Below, piece by piece: positions 25,138-33,693 of a DNA stretch of 64,000 nt; position 1 is the stretch's first letter, and the number at the start of each line of letters is the position of its first letter. Below the pieces are notes generated by a model. It was not told the origin of the DNA and made no database searches. It was given only the letters and a program-made list of their open reading frames with translations. A program made the position numbers and the translations under genes. Source of the stretch: an uncultured Muribaculaceae bacterium (GTDB lineage Bacteria > Bacteroidota > Bacteroidia > Bacteroidales > Muribaculaceae); NCBI GenBank assembly GCA_910586895.1, contig CAJUIW010000005.1:1-64000 (forward strand). Reading direction: 5' to 3'.

Positions 25138-26196
25138 ATGAAAAAGTATTTATTAATGATTGCTCTCATGCTCGGTAGCATGACAGTTTTCGCTCAGAAA
25201 GTTGACAAAAACGAAGCTCGTCAGATTAAATCATTTTTGTCGCAGAACTCAGAAAAGGACGGAACTAACGCCCAGGCTCTCAAGGTAACGGATCTCAATT
25301 CAATTGCCGGCATTGAAGGTATCACAGTCGAGAACGGCCACGTAACCGCAATCGAATGGAAAGATAAGAAACTCGCCGGTCAGCTTGACCTCTCCGGATT
25401 TACCGCTCTTACAAAAGTTGATGTTTCACGCAATAAGATTACATCACTCAACGTAGAAGGCGATGCAGCCCTTTCAGAACTCAACGCCTCACGCAACGCA
25501 CTTACTTCACTGACACTTACAGGCTGTACAAGTCTTTACAAGGTACAGGTTTACAAAAACCGTCTTACTGACTTGAATCTGACCAATGTACCTCTGTTGA
25601 AAGAACTCAACTGCTCCAACAATCTGTTTGTTGACCTGAATGTAGCCAACTCATCAACCCTTACCACACTTAACTGCCAGGGCTGTCACCTCGAAAATCT
25701 TATGGTGACCGGTTGCTCACAGCTTAAGAACCTGTACTGCGGTTATAACAAGCTGACTTCACTCAACCTCTTCGGTGTAGAGAATCTTACCAACCTCAAC
25801 ATTGACGACAATCAGATTACCTCGATGATTGTATCAGGACTCCCCTCGCTGTCAACATTCATCTGCTCTGACAACAATATGGTGACCCTCGGTGTACGCG
25901 ACTGCAAAAACCTTCTTGACTTGGTTTGCTCTTACAATGACCTTACCACTCTGGATGTTGAAGGTTGCACCAACCTCACCTTCGTTGACTGCTCTTACAA
26001 TGACCTGACATCTCTGTCACTTACAAACCAGACCTTCCTGCAGCGTCTGCTTTGCAACAACAACCAGCTTAACATGCTTGATGTAACATTCGACACCAAC
26101 CTTGCTTACATCAACTGCCGTTACAACCAGATTACCGACCTCCGCACTATGGGTTGCGACAATCTGAGAATGGTTGCCTGCCAGTGGAACTACTAA
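25138..26196 (+). CDS. Secreted leucine-rich-repeat protein with a cysteine ladder
   Basis: A 352-residue protein with a clear signal peptide (MKKYLLMIALMLGSMTVFA) and about a dozen leucine-rich repeats of 20-21 residues of the form L-x-x-L-x-C-x-x-N-x-L-T-x-L-x-V. Nine repeats place Cys at the same position (LNCSNN, LYCGYN, LVCSYN, LLCNNN and others), which would stack as a buried ladder. There is no lipobox, membrane anchor or type IX C-terminal domain; it ends QWNY. It stands alone between an AT-rich 118-base upstream region and a strong terminator. Probably a binding protein of unknown ligand. Confidence 0.85.
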   Translation: MKKYLLMIALMLGSMTVFAQKVDKNEARQIKSFLSQNSEKDGTNAQALKVTDLNSIAGIEGITVENGHVTAIEWKDKKLAGQLDLSGFTALTKVDVSRNKITSLNVEGDAALSELNASRNALTSLTLTGCTSLYKVQVYKNRLTDLNLTNVPLLKELNCSNNLFVDLNVANSSTLTTLNCQGCHLENLMVTGCSQLKNLYCGYNKLTSLNLFGVENLTNLNIDDNQITSMIVSGLPSLSTFICSDNNMVTLGVRDCKNLLDLVCSYNDLTTLDVEGCTNLTFVDCSYNDLTSLSLTNQTFLQRLLCNNNQLNMLDVTFDTNLAYINCRYNQITDLRTMGCDNLRMVACQWNY

Positions 26197-26220
26197 TACT
26201 GATCTGCATACAAATATCCA

Positions 26221-26256
26221 ACGAGACGCCCCGGCACAGGGCGCCTCGTTTTTTTA
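26221..26256 (+). terminator. Terminator of the LRR gene
   Basis: ACGAGACGCCC (26221-26231) pairs with GGGCGCCTCGT with one A-C mismatch, followed directly by a run of seven T. Confidence 0.88.
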
Positions 26257-26262
26257 TGTTTT

Positions 26263-26294
26263 TTTGTGCCTTACAATTATTTTGCTTATTTTTG
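26263..26294 (+). promoter_or_regulatory. Promoter of the structured RNA candidate
   Basis: TTTG (26263-26266) is followed after 20 bases by TATTTTTG (26287-26294), a full Bacteroidetes promoter with nothing but the RNA candidate downstream. Confidence 0.65.
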
Positions 26295-26299
26295 TACCG

Positions 26300-26533
26300 G
26301 TTCGTTGAAAGACGACCTATACATAGAGTTTCAGAGGATAACTCACCAAAGATATTAGCGTTTGCTATTTGTTCATGTACGCTGGAACGTCGGAAATTTC
26401 AAAAGTACAGACCTGAACGGAATAGTGAATGTTCGCGTATAGCGCGGACGTTTATTGTCCCTGTACAGGTATTCCGACAATTAGGGTTTTTCACCCGACC
26501 TCAGCGTAGACAGTTAACGTCTGCGCTTTTTTT
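26300..26533 (+). ncRNA. Candidate structured small RNA of about 235 nt
   Basis: Lies between a consensus promoter (26263-26294) and a strong terminator whose stem is AGCGTAGAC (26503-26511) with GTCTGCGCT (26519-26527), followed by T7. Inside is a nested long hairpin: GTCGGAA (26389-26395) with TTCCGAC (26472-26478), GTACAG (26405-26410) with CTGTAC (26461-26466), and a 16-pair stem 26422-26437 with 26443-26458 including G-U pairs. Smaller hairpins lie at 26325-26344 and 26356-26367. The only small reading frame is 13 codons. It does not resemble tmRNA, SRP RNA or RNase P RNA; a 6S-like RNA is possible but unproven. Confidence 0.6.
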
Positions 26534-26833
26534 GTCGGAAATCAGCAGCAGTGGCATTCGCAAGTTGTGTAACTAACCGAATGTCATATGCAATGATACT
26601 GACCCTTCGTATCCACACCTTATTGAATGAACCGCACTCATGCTTATCCGGCAAGGGTCAGGGTTGCCATACCCATTCGCCGGCATTCGGACCGATGACA
26701 TATAGACCTATTGTTTTCCGAACATACATATACCTTATATTTTTAACCTATTTCACTGCAAAGAACATATACTTAGGCTGATATATAGTTGTGACAACCG
26801 GGTATCAGTCGTTTTTTCTCATCTAAATGGTTG
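26534..26833 (+). other. Gene-free stretch with further long-range pairing
   Basis: No gene is visible. CTGACCCTT (26599-26607) pairs exactly with AAGGGTCAG (26653-26661), and the flanking ATGTCAT (26581-26587) pairs with ATGACAT (26694-26700), so this may be a second structured RNA. No matching promoter was found. Confidence 0.35.
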
Positions 26834-26861
26834 GGGGCGGATGCTGCACAGCATCCGCCCC
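26834..26861 (+). terminator. Perfect GC-rich hairpin upstream of lepA
   Basis: GGGGCGGATGCTG and CAGCATCCGCCCC form a perfect 13-base inverted repeat. A T-tract is lacking (TGTTCGTT follows), so it could be a terminator of an upstream RNA or an isolated structural element. Confidence 0.45.
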
Positions 26862-26882
26862 TGTTCGTTATTGCGGTATCAT

Positions 26883-26913
26883 TTTGCAAACCGCAGGATT
26901 TTAGCTAATTTTG
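26883..26913 (+). promoter_or_regulatory. lepA promoter
   Basis: TTTG (26883-26886), a 19-base spacer, then TAATTTTG (26906-26913). The ATG at 26936 follows after 22 bases, which supports that start over an upstream GTG at 26918. Confidence 0.7.
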
Positions 26914-26935
26914 TAACGTGAAAAAGAATGTCAAG

Positions 26936-28723
26936 ATGAAAAATATACGAAATTTCTGCATCATAGCCCATATTGACCATGGCAAGAGTACCCTTGCCGA
27001 CCGTCTGCTGGAATACACTGACACCGTAGGCGGCAAGGACCTGCAGGCTCAGGTGCTTGACGATATGGATCTGGAGCGCGAGCGAGGAATCACTATAAAA
27101 AGCCACGCCATACAGATGGACTACCAGCTTGATGGCGAACACTATGTGCTCAATCTTATTGACACTCCGGGACACGTTGACTTCAGCTACGAAGTGTCAC
27201 GCTCGATAGCCGCCTGTGAAGGTGCGCTTCTGATTGTTGATGCATCGCAGGGCATTCAGGCTCAGACCATATCAAACCTGTATATGGCCATTGACAATAA
27301 TCTGGAGATAATCCCGGTAGTCAACAAGGTAGACCTTGACAGCGCCAATCCTGACGAAGTAGAGGACCAGATTATTGATTTGCTCGGATGCGAACGCTCA
27401 GATATAATAAGAGCCAGCGGTAAAACCGGAATCGGTGTCCCTGAAATACTTCAGGCTATCATTGAGCGCATCCCGGCTCCTGAAGGCGACCCTGCCGCTC
27501 CCCTGCAGGCTCTGATATTTGACTCCGTGTTCAATCCTTTCCGTGGAATCATAGCATACTTCAAAATCGAAAACGGTACAATACGTAAAAACGATTTTGT
27601 AAAATTCGTTTCAACCGGCAAAGAATATCATGCCGATGAAATAGGTGTACTCAAACTCACCCCTTCGCCCCGTGAGGAGCTGTCGGCCGGCAATGTAGGC
27701 TACATAATATCAGGCATCAAGACATCGCGTGAGGTACGTGTGGGCGATACAATCACCCATGTCGACCGCCCATGTTCTGAAGCTATCGACGGGTTTGAGG
27801 AGGTGAAACCTATGGTGTTTGCCGGTGTCTACCCGATAGAAACCGAGGATTTTGAAAATCTGCGTGCTTCACTTGAAAAGCTGCAGCTCAACGATGCCTC
27901 GCTCACTTTCCAGCCGGAATCGTCAGCCGCTCTCGGATTCGGATTCCGATGCGGATTCCTCGGGCTGCTCCACATGGAGATCATACAGGAGCGACTCGGA
28001 CGTGAATTTGACATGGATGTCATCACCACCGTGCCTAACGTTTCCTATCGCGTATATGACAAGCGCGGCACAATGACCGAGGTACACAATCCCTCCGGAC
28101 TGCCTGATCCTACACTGATAGAACGTATCGAAGAGCCTTACATAAGGGCCTCTATCATAACCCGCTCCGATTTCATCGGACCCATCATGACCCTGTGCCT
28201 TGGGAAGCGAGGTGAACTCGTGAAGCAGGAATACATATCGGGCAACCGCATGGAGCTGATATTCGACATGCCACTCGGTGAGATTGTGATAGATTTCTAC
28301 GATAAGCTCAAGAGCATATCCAAAGGCTATGCTTCATTTGACTACCATCTGCATGATTTCCGCGAATCTAAGCTTATAAAGCTCGACATTCTGCTCAACG
28401 GCGAAAGCGTCGATGCACTGAGCACCCTTACACATCAGGACAATGCGGTGACTTTCGGACGCCGTATGTGTGAGAAGCTCAAGGAGCTTATTCCCCGCCA
28501 GCAATTTGACATTGCCATCCAGGCTGCCATAGGAGCCAAAATCGTGGCCCGTGAAACGATCAAAGCGGTGCGTAAGGATGTGACAGCCAAGTGTTATGGT
28601 GGCGACATATCCCGAAAGCGCAAGCTTCTTGAAAAGCAGAAGAAAGGTAAGAAGCGCATGAAGCAGATAGGCTCGGTAGAAGTGCCGCAGAAAGCATTCC
28701 TCGCGGTATTGAAACTTGACTGA
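26936..28723 (+). CDS. lepA: Elongation factor 4 (LepA), ribosome-bound GTPase
   Basis: A translational GTPase thought to assist ribosome function or assembly. The 595-residue protein begins [19 protein letters not shown] as the family does, with the P-loop [17 protein letters not shown] and NKVD. It keeps the LepA-specific C-terminal domain ([19 protein letters not shown]) near the end. The start at 26936 is chosen for family match and promoter position. Confidence 0.95.
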   Translation: MKNIRNFCIIAHIDHGKSTLADRLLEYTDTVGGKDLQAQVLDDMDLERERGITIKSHAIQMDYQLDGEHYVLNLIDTPGHVDFSYEVSRSIAACEGALLIVDASQGIQAQTISNLYMAIDNNLEIIPVVNKVDLDSANPDEVEDQIIDLLGCERSDIIRASGKTGIGVPEILQAIIERIPAPEGDPAAPLQALIFDSVFNPFRGIIAYFKIENGTIRKNDFVKFVSTGKEYHADEIGVLKLTPSPREELSAGNVGYIISGIKTSREVRVGDTITHVDRPCSEAIDGFEEVKPMVFAGVYPIETEDFENLRASLEKLQLNDASLTFQPESSAALGFGFRCGFLGLLHMEIIQERLGREFDMDVITTVPNVSYRVYDKRGTMTEVHNPSGLPDPTLIERIEEPYIRASIITRSDFIGPIMTLCLGKRGELVKQEYISGNRMELIFDMPLGEIVIDFYDKLKSISKGYASFDYHLHDFRESKLIKLDILLNGESVDALSTLTHQDNAVTFGRRMCEKLKELIPRQQFDIAIQAAIGAKIVARETIKAVRKDVTAKCYGGDISRKRKLLEKQKKGKKRMKQIGSVEVPQKAFLAVLKLD

Positions 28724-28739
28724 TTAAAAAACATTACAA

Positions 28740-28786
28740 AGGGCGGATTTGTTAAGAGATTAACAACTTCGCCCTCCAATTTTTAT
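28740..28786 (+). terminator. Terminator between lepA and nhaA
   Basis: Outer arms AGGGCG (28740-28745) and CGCCCT (28770-28775), inner arms TTGTTAA (28749-28755) and TTAACAA (28760-28766), then CCAATTTTTATT. Confidence 0.75.
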
Positions 28787-28804
28787 TGACAAATATCTGA
28801 TAAA

Positions 28805-30175
28805 ATGTCTATTTACGAACATCCATTCTATGCCGGCCGGCAAGCCATAAGGCGTCATGCCAATGGTGGCAACATATTGATATTCGCCACAATCCTGGCA
28901 CTTATAGTAGCCAACATACCGGCCATCAATTCCTACTATTTTGAATTCTGGAATCAGGAAGTATTCCTGCAGATAGGAGATTTCAACATATTCAGCCATG
29001 CCGGTCATCCGATGACCATGCTGCAGTTCATCAACGATGCGCTGATGGCCATTTTCTTTTTCACCATAGGTCTGGAAATAAAACGTGAGATTCTTGTAGG
29101 TGAACTATCATCATTCAAGCAGGCGCTTCTCCCCATCATGGGAGCCATAGGTGGTATGATATTCCCTGTAGTGCTTTATCTGGCACTGAGTGCAGGAACC
29201 GATTATGCCGGCGGCGCAGCCATACCCATGGCTACCGACATCGCATTCTCGCTCGGCGTGCTGGCCATGCTCGGATCGCGCGTGCCGGCTTCGCTGAAAA
29301 TATTCCTGACCACTCTGGCTGTGGTCGATGACATAGGTGGCATTATTGTTATCGCCGTGTTCTACAGTTCGCATATCGAAGTGATGCTTCTCGTCTATGC
29401 CATGCTTCTGCTTATAGTACTGCTGTTAGGATCCGTGATGAAGATACAGAGTAAGATATTCTACCTGACAATAGGCGGCACAATATGGTTCCTCTTCCTT
29501 AATTCAGGCGTACATCCCACAATAGCAGGTGTGCTTGTAGCATTCTGCATACCGGCCACTCCGGTATTTGCTCCGAAGAAATACATCAAGTCAATACGTT
29601 CGGCCATATCCCACTTCAACAGCGAGGATGATGACAAGCTGACTAAGCGTACCATTCTTGACAAAGAGCAGATGAACTGGCTCAAAGAGATTGAATCGGC
29701 ATCGGACAAGGTGATATCACCGCTTCAGGAACTTGAGGACTCGCTCCATGCTATAGTCAACAACTTCATCGTGCCGCTGTTTGCATTTGCCAATGCCGGT
29801 ATATTCCTTCTGGATCTCAATCCGGCATCAGTGGTGGAAGGGATAAGCCTCGCCATTATAATAGGCCTTGTTCTGGGTAAATTCATCGGTATACTCGGAT
29901 TCTCGTGGCTTACCGTCAAACTGCATTTAGCACCGATGCCTGAGGGCACGAATTGGAAAATGATGTCATCAATAGCTATCCTCGGCGGAATAGGCTTCAC
30001 GGTATCGCTTTTCATAGCCAACCTGTCATTCTCATCAATGGGCGAACATGGAGCTGACCTCCTGAACCATGCCAAACTCGGTATTGTGGTCGGCTCGGTA
30101 CTGGCCGGTGTCCTTGGATTCCTATGCCTACACCATTTTCTACCGGCACGAAAAGAAGCGGAATCTGACGAATAG
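28805..30175 (+). CDS. nhaA: NhaA-type Na+/H+ antiporter
   Basis: Exports Na+ in exchange for protons across the inner membrane. The 456-residue protein has about 12 hydrophobic segments, the paired aspartates of the ion site in AVVDDIGGI, and the family signature TDIAFSLGVLAMLGSR. A charged loop of about 60 residues (EDDDKLTKRTILDKEQ) interrupts the helices in the middle. The rprXY genes follow, which is suggestive because RprY has been linked to sodium response in Porphyromonas. Confidence 0.92.
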   Translation: MSIYEHPFYAGRQAIRRHANGGNILIFATILALIVANIPAINSYYFEFWNQEVFLQIGDFNIFSHAGHPMTMLQFINDALMAIFFFTIGLEIKREILVGELSSFKQALLPIMGAIGGMIFPVVLYLALSAGTDYAGGAAIPMATDIAFSLGVLAMLGSRVPASLKIFLTTLAVVDDIGGIIVIAVFYSSHIEVMLLVYAMLLLIVLLLGSVMKIQSKIFYLTIGGTIWFLFLNSGVHPTIAGVLVAFCIPATPVFAPKKYIKSIRSAISHFNSEDDDKLTKRTILDKEQMNWLKEIESASDKVISPLQELEDSLHAIVNNFIVPLFAFANAGIFLLDLNPASVVEGISLAIIIGLVLGKFIGILGFSWLTVKLHLAPMPEGTNWKMMSSIAILGGIGFTVSLFIANLSFSSMGEHGADLLNHAKLGIVVGSVLAGVLGFLCLHHFLPARKEAESDE

Positions 30176-30196
30176 CCCGGCATAATTCATTATAGG

Positions 30197-30240
30197 ACAG
30201 GTGTTAGCTTAACATTAATATAGCTAACACCTGTTTTATT
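30197..30240 (+). terminator. nhaA terminator
   Basis: ACAGGTGTTAGCT (30197-30209) pairs exactly with AGCTAACACCTGT (30222-30234), followed by TTTATTTT. Confidence 0.88.
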
Positions 30241-30258
30241 TTAAAAAATACGAAATAC

Positions 30259-30289
30259 TTGCACTTTTCACACAATTATGTTAATTTTG
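30259..30289 (+). promoter_or_regulatory. rprXY promoter
   Basis: TTG (30259-30261), 20 bases, then TAATTTTG (30282-30289). The predicted leader before the kinase ATG at 30433 is about 140 bases, without an obvious regulatory structure. Confidence 0.65.
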
Positions 30290-30432
30290 GCAGAAAGTGT
30301 TAATAAGGGCGTCACGTGCAAGATTTTTTCACAACAATTAGCTTCTTTAATTGTTAACATAATAAAGATTAATTTACTGAAAATCATAATTATCTTTCCC
30401 CGACGCCTCCAACGGCAAAACTAAAGGACAAA

Positions 30433-31953
30433 ATGAAAAAGTCAACAATATGGTTTCTCACTATCATCATGGCACTTACATTTGCCGGATTGCTGTATGT
30501 ACAGATCATGTACATGCGCAATATGGTGCGTATGCGTGATGACCAGTTTGCTGAAGGTGTCAAGCGGAGTCTGTATGCCGTAAGCACCGAACTCGAACAG
30601 GAAGAGACGAAACATTTCCTTGAAGAGGACGTGGCTCAGATTGAATCGTCAGTGCTGCCTCAATACTCCACCGGCACAAACCGCACCGGTGTGAAATACT
30701 CTTTCACCACAAAGGAGGGATTCGAGGGCGATATTACCATAAAAGGCAACATGAGCTCCATGGAGCCACAATTGCGCTCAAAGGACTCTTCGGAACGCTA
30801 CAAGACACTGCGCGAAACCCTCCGCAGCCAGTACATGTACCAGCGTAGCCTGCTTAACGAAGTAATACTCAACATCATAAGCCAGTCAAGCAACCGGCCT
30901 ATAGAACAGCGCGCCGATTCAGCTACCGTGGCAACACTGCTTTACAACGAGTTTTCCAACAACGGACTCCGGTTGCCGTTTGAATTTGCCGTGGTCAACC
31001 GCATGGGATCCGTTGTCTACAAGTCATCGGGATATAATCCGGCCGATGTGGGTGACAACAACATGTTTGTCCAGACGCTTTTCCCCAACGACTCCAAGAA
31101 CCGCATGAACTATATAAAGGTATATTTTCCTGACAAAAAGGACTATATATTCCATTCCATAAAGTTCATGATTCCGTCATTTGCATTCACGCTGATACTG
31201 CTGATAGTATTTCTGTACACCATCATAGTGGCATTCCGGCAGAAAAAACTTACAGAGATGAAGAATGACTTCATCAACAACATGACGCATGAGTTCAAGA
31301 CTCCGATTTCCACCATTTCACTTGCGGCACAGATGCTCAACGACAATTCGGTCAGAAAATCGCCGAAAATGCTTGAACATATCTCAGACGTTATCAACGA
31401 TGAAACGAAACGACTGCGCTTCCAGGTAGAAAAGGTGCTCCAGATGTCAATGTTCGAACGACAGAAGGCTACCCTACGCCTACAGGATGTGGACGCCAAT
31501 GTTGTCATTGCCAACATTGTACACACCTTCAAAATCAAAGTTGAAAAATATGGCGGCACAATAACCGCCGAACTTGATGCAGCCGAATCAACAATCAATG
31601 TTGATGAGATGCACTTTACAAATGTGATATTCAATCTGCTCGACAACGCGGTGAAATACCGCCGTGAGGATGTGCCTCTGCATCTGCAGGTATCTACCCG
31701 CGATATTGAGAACGACCGTCTGCTTATAACCGTGGCCGACAACGGCATTGGAATACGCAAGGAGGATCTGAAGAAGATATTCGACAAGTTCTACCGCGTA
31801 TCTACCGGCAACCGCCATGACGTGAAAGGATTCGGACTAGGGTTGGCTTATGTCCACAAGATGGTGGGCGAACTCGGCGGCTCCATAAGCGTGGAGAGCG
31901 AGCTTAAATCAGGAACAAAATTTAAAATTATATTACCACTAACTAAAATTTAG
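30433..31953 (+). CDS. rprX: Sensor histidine kinase, RprX-like
   Basis: A 506-residue membrane kinase: helix about 5-25, a periplasmic sensing region of about 215 residues, a second helix about 243-265, then HisKA with the phosphorylated H286 (NNMTHEFKTPIS), and an ATPase domain with NLLDNAVKYR, DNGIGI and GFGLGLAY. The response regulator gene starts 5 bases after its stop. The assignment to RprX rests on overall form and the pairing with a Bacteroides RprY-like regulator. Confidence 0.85.
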   Translation: MKKSTIWFLTIIMALTFAGLLYVQIMYMRNMVRMRDDQFAEGVKRSLYAVSTELEQEETKHFLEEDVAQIESSVLPQYSTGTNRTGVKYSFTTKEGFEGDITIKGNMSSMEPQLRSKDSSERYKTLRETLRSQYMYQRSLLNEVILNIISQSSNRPIEQRADSATVATLLYNEFSNNGLRLPFEFAVVNRMGSVVYKSSGYNPADVGDNNMFVQTLFPNDSKNRMNYIKVYFPDKKDYIFHSIKFMIPSFAFTLILLIVFLYTIIVAFRQKKLTEMKNDFINNMTHEFKTPISTISLAAQMLNDNSVRKSPKMLEHISDVINDETKRLRFQVEKVLQMSMFERQKATLRLQDVDANVVIANIVHTFKIKVEKYGGTITAELDAAESTINVDEMHFTNVIFNLLDNAVKYRREDVPLHLQVSTRDIENDRLLITVADNGIGIRKEDLKKIFDKFYRVSTGNRHDVKGFGLGLAYVHKMVGELGGSISVESELKSGTKFKIILPLTKI

Positions 31954-31958
31954 CTATT

Positions 31959-32669
31959 ATGGAAGATCGTTTGCGTATCCTACTGTGCGAGGATGATGAG
32001 AATCTGGGGATGCTGCTCCGTGAGTACCTCCAGGCCAAGGGCTTCAATGCCGATCTCTTCGCCGATGGCGAAAGTGGCTACAAGGCTTTCCTCAAAGGGA
32101 AATATGACCTTTGCGTACTTGACGTTATGATGCCGAAGAAAGACGGCTTTGCTCTGGCTCAGGAAATAAGGACTGTCAATTCGGAGGTCCCCATCATATT
32201 CCTCACTGCCAAGTCAATAAAAGAAGATATCCTCGAAGGCTTCAAGATCGGAGCTGATGACTATATCACCAAACCGTTCTCAATGGAGGAACTCGTGTTC
32301 CGTATTGAGGCCATTCTGCGCCGCGTAAAAGGTAAGAAAGGCAAGGAAATCACAATGTACAAAATTGGCAAATTTACCTTCGATACCCAGAAGCAGGTGC
32401 TTATGGTGGACGACAAAGTGACGAAACTCACCACAAAGGAGAGCGAGCTGCTCAGTCTGCTGTGCGCACATGTCAATGAGATTCTGGAACGTAACTTTGC
32501 TCTGAAAACCATCTGGATTGATGACAACTACTTCAATGCCCGTTCAATGGATGTTTATATCACCAAACTCCGCAAGCACCTGCGCGAGGATCCGAGCATC
32601 GAAATCATCAACATCCATGGCAAGGGCTACAAACTTATCGCTCCCGAAGCTGAGAACAACGGCAAGTAA
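31959..32669 (+). CDS. rprY: OmpR-family response regulator, RprY-like
   Basis: A 236-residue regulator. The receiver domain has the acidic pair in LCEDDE, the phosphorylation site D55 (CVLDVMMP) and K in FLTAKS. The C-terminal winged helix (about residues 135-232) has DVYITKLRKHL. It takes phosphate from the adjacent kinase. In Porphyromonas the homologue is linked to sodium and redox metabolism; with nhaA next door the same theme is plausible here. Confidence 0.88.
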   Translation: MEDRLRILLCEDDENLGMLLREYLQAKGFNADLFADGESGYKAFLKGKYDLCVLDVMMPKKDGFALAQEIRTVNSEVPIIFLTAKSIKEDILEGFKIGADDYITKPFSMEELVFRIEAILRRVKGKKGKEITMYKIGKFTFDTQKQVLMVDDKVTKLTTKESELLSLLCAHVNEILERNFALKTIWIDDNYFNARSMDVYITKLRKHLREDPSIEIINIHGKGYKLIAPEAENNGK

Positions 32670-32697
32670 GCCTGGAAGATAACCTCTGAAAAATTAA

Positions 32698-32739
32698 AGT
32701 TCCCGCATCTGACCATATCCGGACTCAGGTGCGGGAACC
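32698..32739. terminator. Terminator between convergent rprY and esterase genes
   Basis: GTTCCCGCATCTGA pairs with TCAGGTGCGGGAAC (one G-U), with CGTTTATT on one side and CTTTAATTTTT on the other, so it can serve both strands. Confidence 0.75.
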
Positions 32740-32772
32740 GTTTATTATACAAGCTTGTTGTCAGGGCAGCAG

Positions 32773-33690
32773 TCAGGATCTGCGGCGTGACGATTTTGAC
32801 TTAGACTTTGATTTGGATTTCGAAGCCGATGCTGTGCTCTTCTTAGAGGTGGAAGATGACTTCTTAGCTGAGGACTTACGCTTTTTTGAGGATGTCCCGG
32901 CACTTAAATCCTTATAAGCCGAACGGAACAGATCGTTAGTTATGGCAAATGCATCAGTAGGCTTACGAGTCTTATCCTTTAGCGTATGGCTGAACAGCCA
33001 GTCATAGCTTTCCTGCAAATAGAACAAGCGGGCAGGCTGCGAATGGTTCATACCCGGGATGCGGTCATATATCAGACGCGGAGCATCACCTCCAGCCGCC
33101 GAGTTAAGTGCCGATACCACCTTGTCGCTCTGCGATACACTGACAGCTCTGTCAGCCGTGCCATGCACAATCCAGAGCGGAACATCGTTGAGGCCGGAAA
33201 GATCCTTCACCGTACCACCTCCACAGAATGCCATAGCCGCAGCTATTCTGTCAGGGAACGAAGCCGTAAGGTCAATAGTTCCGTATCCGCCAAGACTCAT
33301 GCCGAGCACATATATGCGGTCATAGTCCACGTTATGGTTATCGGTCACGTAGTCCACCACATTCATTATACGGTCAGGGTTCCAAGAACCTCCCGGATTC
33401 TGCGGGGCCACCACATAGGCATCAAGCTTACGCCCCTTCTCAATGGCATCGATCGTGCCGTAACGGCGCACCTTGTTCAAGTCATTACCGCAGAGGCTCG
33501 CGCCATGGAGGAAAATAACCAAAGGCTTGGCCTCCACTTCATCATCAATGGAAGCGTCAGGCGTATAAAGCCAGAAGTTATAGCCATTATCCACTTTACC
33601 CACATTGGATGTGAGCTTCTGCGCCTCACCATTGAATCCCAATGATGCTACAAGCAGAGCGGATAAAAGAAATTTCTTAATCATATTCAT
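32773..33690 (-). CDS. Secreted alpha/beta-hydrolase esterase with a Lys/Ser tail
   Basis: A 305-residue protein of the feruloyl-esterase/PHB-depolymerase-like group. Signal peptide about residues 1-23. The nucleophile is S132 in GMSLGGYG, the acid is in HGTADRAV and the His in GMNHSQPA; the oxyanion region is FLHGASLCGND. About 40 C-terminal residues are almost only Lys, Ser, Arg, Thr and Ala (SKSKSKSKS), a low-complexity basic tail not needed for catalysis. The gene lies 3 bases downstream of the PQQ-propeller gene stop, so the two are probably one operon. Confidence 0.82.
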   Translation of the reverse strand: MNMIKKFLLSALLVASLGFNGEAQKLTSNVGKVDNGYNFWLYTPDASIDDEVEAKPLVIFLHGASLCGNDLNKVRRYGTIDAIEKGRKLDAYVVAPQNPGGSWNPDRIMNVVDYVTDNHNVDYDRIYVLGMSLGGYGTIDLTASFPDRIAAAMAFCGGGTVKDLSGLNDVPLWIVHGTADRAVSVSQSDKVVSALNSAAGGDAPRLIYDRIPGMNHSQPARLFYLQESYDWLFSHTLKDKTRKPTDAFAITNDLFRSAYKDLSAGTSSKKRKSSAKKSSSTSKKSTASASKSKSKSKSKSSRRRS

Positions 33691-33693
33691 ATA

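Noticed and set aside
26300..26535. tmRNA, SRP RNA or RNase P RNA
   Set aside because: The diagnostic sequences (tRNA-like CCA end, SRP tetraloop region, RNase P core motifs) were not seen.
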